This document shows positions 33,480-44,640 of a stretch of 64,000 bases of DNA, one piece after another; position 1 is the first letter of the stretch; the number at the start of each line of letters is the position of its first letter. A model generated the notes under the pieces. The model searched no databases. It was not told where the DNA came from and saw nothing but the letters and a program-made list of their open reading frames with translations. A program made the position numbers and the translations under genes. Source of the DNA: Suillus spraguei (taxonomy: Eukaryota > Basidiomycota > Agaricomycetes > Boletales > Suillaceae); NCBI GenBank assembly GCA_016800925.1, contig JABCPU010000027.1, forward strand, positions 62,001 through 126,000, in the 5' to 3' direction.

Positions 33480-36245
33480 TTGGGTGTAGACCTTGCGACT
33501 ATGGGCCAGTGCGATGTTGTACAAGCAAGCATGGATGTTGAGGTGCGGGCACTTAGTACAACAGAAGTTGAGGTCAAATGGAAGGATCTGGATGAAGCAG
33601 ACAGAAATGAGGAAGTGGAAAACATGGAATGGAGGTGGTATTCAGTGATGGTTATGTCAGGCGTGTTTATCCCATGCTTGCATGCTACATAGCTGACTAT
33701 CCAGAGCAATGTCTGGTTACATGTGCCAAGTATGAGACATGCCCTAAGTGCATGGCTTCTGAGAATGACTTAGGGAAAAGGGAGGCTTGCTGGAGATGAG
33801 CACAGCGAACCACTCTCACTGTCATCAAGGATAACATTGGAGTCTCAACATTACTCAGTAACTTTCAAGATCATTGCAAACAACACCTCATCTCAGGCGC
33901 AGTCACTCGGCCCTTCTGGGATGGATTCCCACTGTGCGATATCCACCTATCCATAACCCCAGACATTCTACATCAGCTGTATCAAGGCATAGTCAAGCAT
34001 CTGATCCACTGGTGTAGCAGTCTAATGTCTGAGCAGGAACTGGATGATAGAATTTGCTGCCTTCCCCCTTGCTTTGGTGTATGCCATTTCAAGAAAGGGT
34101 GGTCAGAACTTTCACAGGTGTCTGGAAAGAAGAGAAAGGATATGGCAAAAAATTTATTGGGGTGTCTGATCGCAAGGCCCCCTCTCAAGTTATTATTTGC
34201 TATTGTGCAATCCTTGACTTTGTTTATATCACTCAGTACCCCTCCTATGATGACAACACCCTGCATTATTTTGACAACGCATTAAACCTATTTCATGACA
34301 ACAAACACATTCTCACCAATCCAAATATAGTCCCTGTCAGAGGGCATCTCAATATACAATTTACGCCATGCTACACTACGCCCAAGCAATATGAGACTTT
34401 GGAACTATGGACAATTACAATACTGAAATGTTTGAAAGGTTTCACATTGACTGTGCTAAGGAGGGTTGGAGAGCATCAAACTTTCATGATGAAGTTCCTC
34501 AGATGGTACAGTGGCTAGCCAGGCAAGAGAAAGTTGCCATGTTTGAAAGCTACTTGGAGCATTATGAGAGTGCAGATGACGTACAGGCTGAAAAGGAGGC
34601 AGGTGTAGAGGATGTTGTTACGACCATGCAAAACAGGAGATTAGTAAGAAGTCCTGGTCTTACATGGGTTGTACTGGAGGGTTGTAAAGTCAAAGGGGCT
34701 TGGCCTCAGCTCGTACGCTGTGCCCCTTACCCAAGTATGTGCCCTTAATTTCGGATGAAGTCCAAGGGAGAGTCTGGTGAAGTCCAGATGGAGGGTCTGG
34801 ATGAACTCTAAGGCAGGATAGCTTGACAGAGCTCGATGGACTTCCAGATGAGCGCGGGAATGCGCCGGAACTATTTCTGGAAGGTAGGGAGTAATGGTAA
34901 CACTACTGGAACAAGCTCCAAGTAGAACGGATGAAGGATGGACCGCTGGACAAAGTCCAGGGCGGGATAGGAGCAGAGCTCCAGAGGGAAAGATGATCCA
35001 TAGATGTCAGAGGATAGGATAGGATGGATCCGGAGGACTAGGGGTCCGAAGGTCCGGAGCTCAGGGGAGCGGAGGAGCGGAGGAGCGGAGGAGCATAGCT
35101 CTATGGATCTTAGAGGAAGTGTTGGCTACTAGAGAGGAGTAGGTCCGGATATGGTGTAGAGATAGTATAGACTATTCTGGACAAGGTCTGGAATAGAAAC
35201 AGACAGTATAAGAATACCAAAGGTAGAGTCGGAGGTGAAACAGATGATAGACGGAGATGGACAAAGTCCGAAAAGATTATAGGATATAGGATCAAAGCTC
35301 CGGCTTAGGGAGTGATCCCATAGGCCTGAGTTCGGAAGCTTACAAGGGCCCGAGCCCAAGTGCAAGAACGGAGACAGAGTTATATAGACATGATAACAGG
35401 ATACAGAGTAATCAAAGGAATATACAGAAGTAGGAACAATGAATCAGACTGAGGTCTGCAGGAGTTTGTACTACAAGTTTATATACTGTGGGAGCATGCC
35501 GGAGGGTAAGTACGGATAGTCCGAGGCTATGTCTGAAGCATACGGAAACACATTAGTAAGTACAGCGGGACATAAGGCTATGAACTTGGAGATGAAGCTC
35601 GTACGAAATACTTATCAAGACAGAGGCAGAGATCACCGAGAACCGGAAGCACAGAGATACCCAGAAGCCGGAGACACAGGTATATTCTAAAAGGGGTAAT
35701 GCGCAGGTGCGCAGGAATAGTTCGGATATGAACTCGGATCGGATATGGACACGGATCAGATATGGACATGGATCGGATATGGACACAGATCGGATATGGA
35801 CACGGATGGATATGGATTGGAGTGGATGGGTGGATTGGATATGTGAACTGGATTGGATGGGTGGATCAGATATGTGTAGGTTGGGTGTCTGGATGTCCAT
35901 GGATTGGATTTGATCTAGACCTGAATGTACAGTATATGACAGATGTCCAGGGCCCAAAGATGGGTATTTCCATATTGTAAAGACCATCTGCCATCAATCA
36001 GCCTCTGGCCAGCATACATTCCAAACATCACTGTCCCTCCTTCTCTCATCATTGAATCATCTACCTCAATCAGTTTCTTAATCGCAGCCAAGGCCAAGCT
36101 ATTCCTAGATCTCAACTTCACTCTACTCAGCTCCCTTTCGATAATATTCCTGTCTTGCATGCATTTAAATTTGGACATGACACACTGGGCAATGATATAG
36201 ATGGAAGCCAGGAGCTTGACGCAGTCAAGACTAAGATTCCCACAG
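33480..36245 (+). pseudogene. Plavaka-type transposase remnant, split by LTR A4
   Basis: Fragments in different frames follow the Plavaka (CACTA-related) order on the plus strand: WRWYSVMVMSGVFIPCLHAT, DYPEQC near 33700, a Cys-rich ...C..C segment, FPLCDIHLSITPDILHQLYQ at about 33935, QYPSYDDNTLHYFDNALNLF at about 34230, and YNTEMFERFHIDCAKEGWRA at about 34410. After LTR A4 comes PFDNIPVLHAFKFGHD at about 36145. Several frameshifts and stops separate them (for example at about 33800). Plavaka transposases are mushroom-enriched cut-and-paste enzymes. The N-terminal part is missing. Confidence 0.75.
34616..35941 (+). repeat. Solo LTR family A, copy A4
   Basis: 1326 bp, TGTTACGACCATGCAAAACA...CAGTATATGACA, with target duplication GATGT at 34611-34615 and 35942-35946. 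It is inserted in the Plavaka remnant. Confidence 0.93.
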
Positions 36246-37200
36246 ATGTCAGGTGACCCCAGAAAAATAGTTACATAAAGTTACCCTGCAGAGAAACTCA
36301 TGAAATCCACTATGTTTCACTCGTGTCACTTCTATTTGTCTACAAAAAGTGTGAATTTATGCTTCAAATATTACATAATTGATATTCCTCCTAGCATAGC
36401 CACTAATAGTCACCTGATCTCAAATTTATGTATAGCCATTGATATCTCACATGACTTCTTCTCACACCCTTGAGCATATTACAAATCAAACCATGACAAT
36501 ATTCAATAAATAGGGTAGGTTAGCACCCCTACAAAATGTGGGAAACAGCAGCATAGCCATTCATTTTGTCTATATAAGACCCACCTTTTTGTCAATAAAA
36601 GTGAGAGATTCTCCCCCTCAGAAATATAACTGAGAGTAAAGTGTGACCAGCTCTATCAGCACACTGTCAAGAACATTGTCAACTTAACAGTAAGATTGGA
36701 GGTCTACTCTGTGAGATAGCACTACCTTGAGCTCACTGTGCTCAACGACTAGCAAGACCCTGAGCTCACTGTGTCTGACAACCAGCAAGACAATAAATCT
36801 TTTTCTTTGACAAAATCATTCTAGTTTTTTTCTTATCTTTCCTCTCTCTGTCTTCTTTCTCTGTTGTCTGTTTCCTTGCTTCTGTTTCTTTTGATTCTTT
36901 CTCTTTTCTTTCTTTTTCTTTGATCTCTGATTTATCTCTCTTGTCAGAGTTTGTTGGTGTTAGTGTCTTTGTGTTTCTAATATTTGTGCTGTCTCTTCAG
37001 TCCATCTAAGGCCAGAGTAGCTTAGTGGGAGAGACTTTAGGGGTTGACAGCGACACTTGATCTCGCACATCTGAGTAGTGATACTGAGTTAAGGTCTCCA
37101 CTGACTGATAGACTCTAGTTATTGAAAGGAGACTTGGTATTAAAATCCAAGGACATCTGTTCCTGCTATCTGCTTAATACTCATAGTGAGTTCCTTGGCA
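36246..37200. other. Promoter-like, possibly LTR-derived stretch
   Basis: No gene seen. TATATAAG near 36571 is followed by AATAAA near 36594 and a polypyrimidine run (36820-36920), a layout reminiscent of an LTR. I could not find a partner, clear TG...CA ends or target duplication. Confidence 0.3.
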
Positions 37201-37217
37201 GTAGGTTCAATAGCAAG

Positions 37218-39367
37218 CTAGAGATCTCTGAAGTAGTGACCAGTCTTGACCAGGGATTCTACCTGCTTGTCTGAGAAGGTGATTGTTGTAACTTCCCACA
37301 AATTGCAGTAGCACAGTTGTTGCAAAACACCTGCATTCCATTGGAGAGAGTGATTCAGCCAGTTACTTCCATTTCTTAGTTTGTTTGACTTCTGTGTTTT
37401 TCTTTGAAGTTTAGTTGTTTTGAGAATCTTTGTCATTGTCCAAGAGTTTGCTGAACTCACAGAAGTGACTCATTTGCTGACCATAGCCTGGGGAACATAA
37501 ACAGCCACCCACATACAACCACATTATCAGTCATTTGTATTTGTCTGAATCACTGACCTTGGAGATATTTGGTTTTATAGGTGTTCATCTATAGATTATC
37601 TATCTAAGAAGACAGTGTTCACCTAGCTGGGGGTCCAATAAGATCTGCCAGACTCATATCGCCACCTGACCTACTGCCCAATCAACTGAAGGTGGGAGGT
37701 GAGACATCACCACTGCGCTGTAGGATGGTCAGTCTAAGGAGTGTGTGAGGTGGGGGTGGGGGTATGTTCTTGCACAGGTCATGTCGTTAGCTGTGTGGAT
37801 AAGAGGTCAATCCTTTCCTGCATGATGTCTAGGGATGAGGATAGTGTTTTAATCATATTCTGACATTCAGTAACAGAGGTGTGAAGTTCATTCACAGTCT
37901 CATCAATTTTGTCAGCAGCAATCCTAAGGTCATCTTTCCTCTCATTATAGTCATTCTTAAGCTGGCATCGCAGGTGTTCCGCTTCTTCCAAGGCAGCTGT
38001 TAGAGATTTGCTAGAGGAGTTAACAGGGTCACCAAGGTCTTTTGATATTGCAAGGAGGTTGTTTGTGTAGAGGTTTGATGACTGCTAGAATTTTCTTGGC
38101 CACTTGTGGGGCCAGTTTGGCCAAGAGCTGAGTAGAAGCCACTAACACTATTTCACATGCAGTGTGTTTCTTGATTAGGAATGTGACTACGCAGATTGCA
38201 ATGATGACTGGAAGTGGGGTGGTAACTGACATTTGAGTGATGTGAAAAAGTATAGAGAAGAGGTGGATAAGGGTATAAGGTTGGTGTTACAAGAACACCT
38301 TCTTGCACCTCTACTATCATTTTTCCTCCTATGCATCGCCATCTACTCTCATCCTGACGAGGCCTCCATCCTTGTCCTCTGTTACCTTGTCTGGCTTGCC
38401 ATCGTCACTCCCTACCTCGCCTATGCCTGCCTCCTTCATCGTCGTTAACCGCACACTCTTCTGGTACTCTTCGCACTCCTCACACTCCTCACACCTCTCA
38501 CACCTCAAATGCCTCTGTTGCATTTGATGCCCTTGTCTGCGCTTCAACATGCGCTACCCCTTGGTTCACACAAACTACCCCTTGGCTCAAGGACTACGTC
38601 TGGTGTCATATTTCCTTTTATCTTTTCCTTTGCATTTACCTATGACTTGTGTGTCGCCTCATTGGCTCGTACCTTTTATACCTTCGGCTCCGCACCTATG
38701 ACTCCCTTTCGCACATGCGTGCATTCATTGGTTCATATGCCTCTGACTCATCTATGAGCATGCATCTTCCTATTGGCTATCTGACTTCATACTTAATCTA
38801 GTGATACTTACGTATTCGTGCTCTGCTCCAATCTTACATATAAATATGCGCAAATAGCCTTTGTACTTCTTTAACTTGAATCTACTTGATCTTCAACCCT
38901 GAACTTCTTTTCATAAGCTTTTCATAAGCTTATTGTCACTATTCGAACTTCGTAGAAGCTCATCGCTTCTACGTCTTTGATCGTCGTTAAGAACCTCGTC
39001 TCAGTGACATAGGTCATGAGACAGTGCGTAGCGCCCACCTCTGACCAACACAACTAGCGCACTCTGTGCTAGGAGACCGATACGCACGGGCCACCACTCT
39101 TGATAGAGTGCCCATCGCAGACACCACTCAAGTTCCTTAGCACCTGGCTAGGTCGCTAACAGTTTGCTGTCTTGACTCAGTAATTTTGCCAACAAGTAGA
39201 CTTCCACACTTGCAGTGTCCATGACAGAATTGGTCATTGACTCTATGTCTGCTGTCAAGGTGGGATTTCTTGTTGTATTACAAGTGTTGGGACCAATGCT
39301 TGGGGCAGAAGAGAGAGTGTTTGGTGGTCCAGAGCCAGACTTAGCTGGTGGCATATTAGTAATCAAA
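37218..39367 (-). pseudogene. Remnant resembling ORF1 of a non-LTR retrotransposon
   Basis: Minus-strand fragments: MPPAKSGSGPPNTLSSAPSI (start 39367), QLLAKLAPQVAKKILAVIKP (about 38130), and a coiled-coil segment LKNDYNERKDDLRIAADKID...LDIMQERIDLLSTQL (37991-37785). Then, with frameshifts, come SYSAVVMSHLPPSVDWAVGQ and QILLDPQLGEH near 37700-37600. The last resembles the SYAA..LPPS....RQ(I/V)L(I/L)D segment of ORFs that precede endonuclease-reverse transcriptase ORFs in mushrooms. LTR F interrupts it. No reverse transcriptase found. Assignment is tentative. Confidence 0.3.
38285..39161 (-). repeat. Probable solo LTR (family F)
   Basis: TG...CA ends (minus strand starts TGTTAGCGACCTAGCC and ends GTTCTTGTAACA), 877 bp, flanked by GTTGG and GTTTG (4 of 5 identical). 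It interrupts the ORF1-like remnant. Only copy in the window, so boundaries rest on the ends and flanks. Confidence 0.5.
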
Positions 39368-39544
39368 AGCAAGTTAAAACATATCTAAATGATGTTTTTT
39401 GGGATTTTAAAGTGTTTTGATAGTGAAGAAAGGTGAGGTTGAAGCTGCCATTGGGCAGTGTTTGTACCATTGGGCACAGTAAGCTCGAGGGGTTTCCAGG
39501 GTCTTTTTACAGGGTGCCACTTAGTTTGTGACTAAGAAGCAATT

Positions 39545-40735
39545 TTCTGCCTGGACTTGCATGCATTTATCTATGCTTGCCTATGCTCATTTGGACTCAC
39601 ATGGATGGGCCCACCTGCACTCATTTTCACTTGCCTGAGCTTATCTGCTTGTGTCTGCTCTTGCCTGTACCTCCACTCCTCTCATTCTGGCACCTTCAGG
39701 TGTTGTTTGCATATGTTCAAGCCACATCAGCATTTGCTGAGGTGTGCTGGGCATATGCATCAAGCACTGGCAAAGGGCTTGTACCTTGAGGGAGAAGAGG
39801 CTGATCTCGAGGATGGTTGGGATGATATTATATTAACTTGACCTATGTATCTATAGCATATTCTATTGTCACACCTGTCAAGTACCCACATACCCACTGC
39901 ATACCTACTGCTACCTGCCACTACCTGCCACTACCTGTCATGAGACCTGTACCCATTGGTACCCTTGGATGTACAGGTACAGGTAACTGGCAGGTACAGA
40001 TGCAGGTCTGACCTTCAATACCTGCAGGTTTACCTGTGCTGATCCCTAACTATCCCACCCATCAAGTGCCTCATCATTGAGGTTTATACACGAATAGCAG
40101 AGACAAAATGATCAATAAGAGCAAGAGCAGCAAGTTGAGATCAGAGAGTAAGGGGGAGTAGTAAAAGCAGCAAGTGAAGCCAGAATGAGAGCAGCTGAAC
40201 AATAAATGAGTGTGAATATGCATGAATAAATGGGTGCAAACAAGCCCAGATGAATGAACACAAACAAAGTGCAAATGACCATGGACAAATAACAAGCACA
40301 AATGAACAAGTATAGACAAATCCAGGAAAAATGAGTATGGAGTCTCAGACAAGTACAGACAAGCCCAAATGAGTGCAGGCAAGTCCAGACAGGTCCAAGC
40401 AAGTGCAGACAAGTCTAAATGTGTGCAGGCAGGTGCAGATGAATGAAGGCAAGCCAAGATGAGTGAAGATGAGGTACAGATGAGTCTAAGCAAGTGCAGG
40501 CAAGTCCAAATGAGTGAAGGCAGGCACAGACAAGTCCAACCAAGTGCATACAAGTACAGATGAATCCAAACAAGTGAAGGAGAGTGCAGACGAGTGTTAA
40601 TGAGTGCAGGCAAGTCCAGATGAATGAGGGGAAGCCAAAGTGAGTGAAGACAAGCCTAGTCAAGTCAAAACAAGTGCAGACAAGTGCAGAGGAATGCAGA
40701 CAAGTCCAGACAAATGAACCTGAAAGCAAGTGAAA
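39545..40735. mobile_element. Foldback-like element with inverted decamer arrays
   Basis: 40230-40735 is a degenerate tandem array with a 10-bp period (types CAAGTGCAGA, CAAGTCCAGA, TGAGTGAAGG, TGAGTGCAGG). 39545-39690 holds the same decamers in the opposite orientation (TGCCTATGCT CATTTGGACT). Between them is a non-coding core with CTACCTGCCA repeats (39912-39940) and a purine/pyrimidine-symmetrical ACCTGTACC region. The long open frames in the array (40074-40613, minus) are low-complexity by-products. Confidence 0.55.
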
Positions 40736-40898
40736 GAGAAATCAAAAACAAGCAGCACAAATATATAAATCAAAACATACCTGTATTATACAAACCTCAA
40801 ACTTGAGATTAATGGTGTTGTGTTAAATAATTGCCATCAAAGTAATTACCATATGTGGAAGTGACGGGTACGGGTCTCAAAATCCCGACCCACCCATA

Positions 40899-43800
40899 CC
40901 CACCAGTACCGTGACCCACGCGGGTTACTCATGCCTGCAGAGCCCTAGCGCCTTCTCCTTCACCCCAAATAAACTGGTTTGGACTCGGCCATTCGCTGTA
41001 CAGCCTGTACTGACGCCTCGTTAATCAATACTTGACGCAATAGGTACCGGTAAAACTTACTGCAGTTTTTTCTCTTGGAATATGTGAACCTACTTCTGCG
41101 TGCTTATCTCTACGTTTCGGCACTGTGTGTCGCGCGCTTCTTTTTCCACTTGTCAACACAACGCGCCAAGTACATAAATGCAAACAAGTCATGAAATTTC
41201 TAAAAAAGTAGCGCCAACAAATGTGTGAATTTACTGATAGGCTGGAGGGTATTACTCGGGTTACTAGGGGTTGCCTCCTTGAGTTCAGCCCTTCAGGCCT
41301 CAGGGTTCAATTTACTGGCCGCCATAAGTGCTTCATGACGCCGCAGGTACAGGGTGTACTAGTACATGCCAAATCCCCCATTTCTGTCGTCCATGTCCAC
41401 ACCCCTCCCAAGTGATGAAACTAAAATACAAGTTTCCGACAGTGCTTTGCAACCCGTCAAAAGCACTGGCGATCCCAATCATGCCAACAGCTTAGACTCG
41501 TCTGATTTTCCCGAGGGTGGTGCAACAGCTTGGGGTACAGTGCTAGGAGCGTAAGTGTTTTTTAAATTCTTATTGTTGCATATTCGTAATCAAACATCGT
41601 CAAGTTTTTTAATACATGCAGCCAATCATGCTCAACCACCTCATCAATGGAAATCTTGGATTTGCAAATGGTGTCCGTGCTAGCGCTGGCATGATCAGCG
41701 GCTTACTTCTCATAGCATATCCTCTGATGCGCACAAGGCTTCCACCGAAACCCCAGGCCGTTAGCTACACTCGTGTTTTACAAAACTCGTTGAGAGACTG
41801 TGCTTATGTTTGTGCGTGTTTATGGTGAGTGAGCCAACACTTGGTGTCGTGAACTTTCAAACGGTTTCCACTGCCTAGGGGGATTACTTTCGAAATCGGA
41901 CTTCTTTTCGTATCATTTTATCTCCAATTAGACTCCCGCATGCACGGCCTAAGCAAGGGATTTTCGTTTTATTCGGTGCGTGTCCCTGACATCAACTAAG
42001 AAGGAATTATTTAGTGCTATCTTAATAGCTTACAATCTTCAATTCTGGTGCTCTTATTGGAAAACTTACCGTTGGTGCTGTCTCCTCCTACGTGGGCGTC
42101 CCGAATGCGATCATCGGCTGCTCGTTCATATCGTCCGCCTTAATATTTTCAATGATTGGCTTGCGCTCGGCAGCAAGCGTAGCACTGATAGGTATTAGCT
42201 ATGGTTATTTTTTTGGAGGTTGTGCGTAGACACTTGACCCACCTCCAACGCTCACTAAGTGTCGACTCAGGCACAGCATTAACTTTCCCGTTGGTATCAT
42301 ATCTGACCCCCGAAATGTCAGATATTGGGTAATTGCTTGGCACATTGGGCTCGGTTCACGCTGACAAGTTGTTCAAGCGCTCGAACGGGAATATTGTTTG
42401 CAACATCTGGTAAGTCCGTGCATTTAAATCCAGTAACGTTCTGACCTGCGTCCACAGGTATTGGATCACTTTTAGGTATCTGTGCTGCTGGCTTTTCTCG
42501 ACCGTCACTTACCTTCAGCTTAGGTGCTCCGATTTGCGGGGCTATCCTGACCTCAGATTACATCTGGTGGAAGCCTGCTGTCTTTGCTGGGGTGAGTGGA
42601 TCATATGAAGCGGTGTTTTTGTTTTTCGGCTGACAAGCTGCCTAGAGTGTCGCGACTGCCGGAAGCATTTTACTCGCATCCATGGAGTTCATATCAAAGA
42701 TCTGTCCAAAGACTGCAAGCGTCTGCGCCAAGGAAACCACTGTTTGATCCATGTCACGTATACAAAAATCATGTACATCCTTCATTCTTCCTTTAAGTAT
42801 CGACATTCGTATCATTGGAGTCGATTATTGCAGCCTCTGCTCCAACTCTCAGGCTGAAGGACATTAATTTCTGCCTGAGGTTTATCACTGCTATTCCTTT
42901 TGCTTCTATACATAAATTTAAACACGCTTACTGTACGAGCCTAATGTAACATACCTTGGCAGGCACCGAGGTATGCATAGTCTGTTCTCCTGCAAAACGG
43001 ATATGTAGAACTACAGAAATGACGGCGCGAAACGACGTTGTTGACTCTTGTTTGTGCATCTGTACCGCGCCACCCCAGCGCGTGTCAGTACAATAGTGAA
43101 ATTCTCTGGCATTCAGATATGTCGCAGATTCTTTCTGCAGAACCACCCATTCGTTTTAGTACTTACAATGAACCTTCGTATTCCACATTAGCTCAGTGAC
43201 CTTGCAGACGCCCAATCTGTGCGTGCACCGTCATGAAATCGTTCCAGTAGATAAAACAATGGAAGGTCGCTTGTCATGAATAATAGGATAAGTGTTCAAT
43301 CCTCAAGCTGGAGATCCCCATACGGCTTTGCCCTGAAGTAGGACTCTTCGAAGTGATGAACACGTACAAAACCATCTTCTCCGCCAGAAGCATAGCTCGT
43401 GCCAGCCGGATGAACAGCAATCCTGGCGGTCAAATCACAGATGAAAAACATTGAAAAGAAATAAAACTAGAGGAACTAACGTGTTGATGGGTCCGAAATG
43501 ACCCTTTACTCTGCCAACCTCCTCCTCAAAGACCTTGTGCCAGAAACGGGTTTCAAATTTGCCTTGCCGCAGCGACGTAGTCGTAACCTGCATCGCTTCC
43601 TGACCGCCACCTACTAGAACCTGTGCATGTATTTGTTATGAGCAAGATCTAAAAGACGGATAATCGACCTACGTATGGTTTATTGGGTGCTAGGGCTGCA
43701 CTGTTCAAAGGAGTCTCTGTTGTAAAGGTTTTGAGTACTCGAAGTGTTTTTGTGTCGTGTATCTAGGCCGATAGCATATTATAAACAAAACGTCCGAGGC

Positions 43801-44511
43801 ACCAGTAACTAGAGACTCACCCGAGCAGTTTTGTCTTTGCTACTTGTTACGAAGTAGCTGCGATCGGTGGACAATTGCAAATCGGTGACGACGTCCATGT
43901 GCGCACGTTCGTTGTTGAGAACTTCTGTCCCAGTTACGACATCAAAAAGAGCGATCTTTCCGGACTCGTGACCAGTTATGATCAGGTTTGGTGTGTATGT
44001 GAATGCGCAAACGGTGGCCTTGGACCCTATGGGACTAACATATGTTCTGGTTCTAGTGATTCTGGAGGGGCAGTGATGTATCAGGAATGATCAAGAGTAG
44101 TATTGCCATCTCACTCACGAGCCGTTCCATCTCCATCATGGTTCACTTGAACACTCGTATAACACATTGATGACCCATGCGTTGCTCAGTAATGCAAACG
44201 ACACGTTCGTCATCGTCACTAAATGCCACACGCTTCACGGCTGTTGGGAACTCCCAAACGTATAAACATTTGCCGTCAGATACGTTCCACAGACGTAGTT
44301 CATTATCAGCAGATCCAGAGACAAGAAATCTTGATTGTGCTGCCAGATATCGGTCAATATCAGTAAGACCATGGCATAGAAGGAAAAAAGTTCTTACAGT
44401 CGATGTCGATTGTCCATACTGTCCCATTGTGGCCCTCGTATGTGCCTAGGCGTTCACCATTGTGTGAGAACCAAACGTTGATGATATGGTCTTTTGAGCA
44501 TGAGAAAAGTA
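40899..44511 (+). repeat. Segmental duplication, copy 2
   Basis: Matches 1-5884 in the same order and orientation. Differences: it lacks copy 1 bases 979-1640 and the 2901-4235 element, and carries a shorter, different segment where copy 1 has about 183-515. To the right it continues beyond the copy 1 breakpoint and therefore still contains the eIF3i 5' end. Confidence 0.9.
41393..42747 (+). pseudogene. MFS monocarboxylate-permease-like gene, copy 2 (internal deletion)
   Basis: The same gene as 756-2769. A deletion of about 660 bp joins AATACA directly to TGCAGCCAATCATG (about 41617). It removes the exons that encode YSTSYGVFQ to GFVVAGASMGS, i.e. several membrane segments. Downstream, copy 2 keeps the open ...LMRTRLPPKPQAVSYTRVL frame that is shifted in copy 1. 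The two copies are thus broken by different lesions. Confidence 0.85.
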
Positions 44512-44640
44512 AGTCCCCTTCTGAATTGAACTTGATTTGAGTGAGTGATCGTTCATGACCTGCGAGACGGAAGGTTAGATCACGGTTGAGAGGTGCTATG
44601 GATTGATTTTGCCTTGCAATAGAATTGGCCTCTATGATAG
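43296..44640 (-). pseudogene. TIF34: eIF3 subunit i (TIF34-like) WD40 gene, copy 2
   Basis: Longer than copy 1 at the 5' end. A first exon encoding RPILLQ (44632-44615) and an intron with branch CTAAC and acceptor CTCGCAG lead to [20 protein letters not shown]. Three lesions are seen. The expected ATG before RPILLQ reads ATAG, giving TAG in frame. One base is missing at about 44145, just after ...CVIRVFK. One base is missing at about 44036, in ...EHM-FSPIGS. The first intron has a GC donor (CAAG|GC). The remaining WD repeats and the C-terminus match copy 1. Confidence 0.85.

Noticed and set aside
37003..37150. tRNA gene (AGCTTAGTGGGAGAG A-box-like segment)
   Set aside because: No B box at a suitable distance and no cloverleaf.
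40074..40613. 179-codon minus-strand ORF rich in Leu/Cys/His
   Set aside because: It is the translation of a 10-bp tandem array; the period explains both the composition and the openness.
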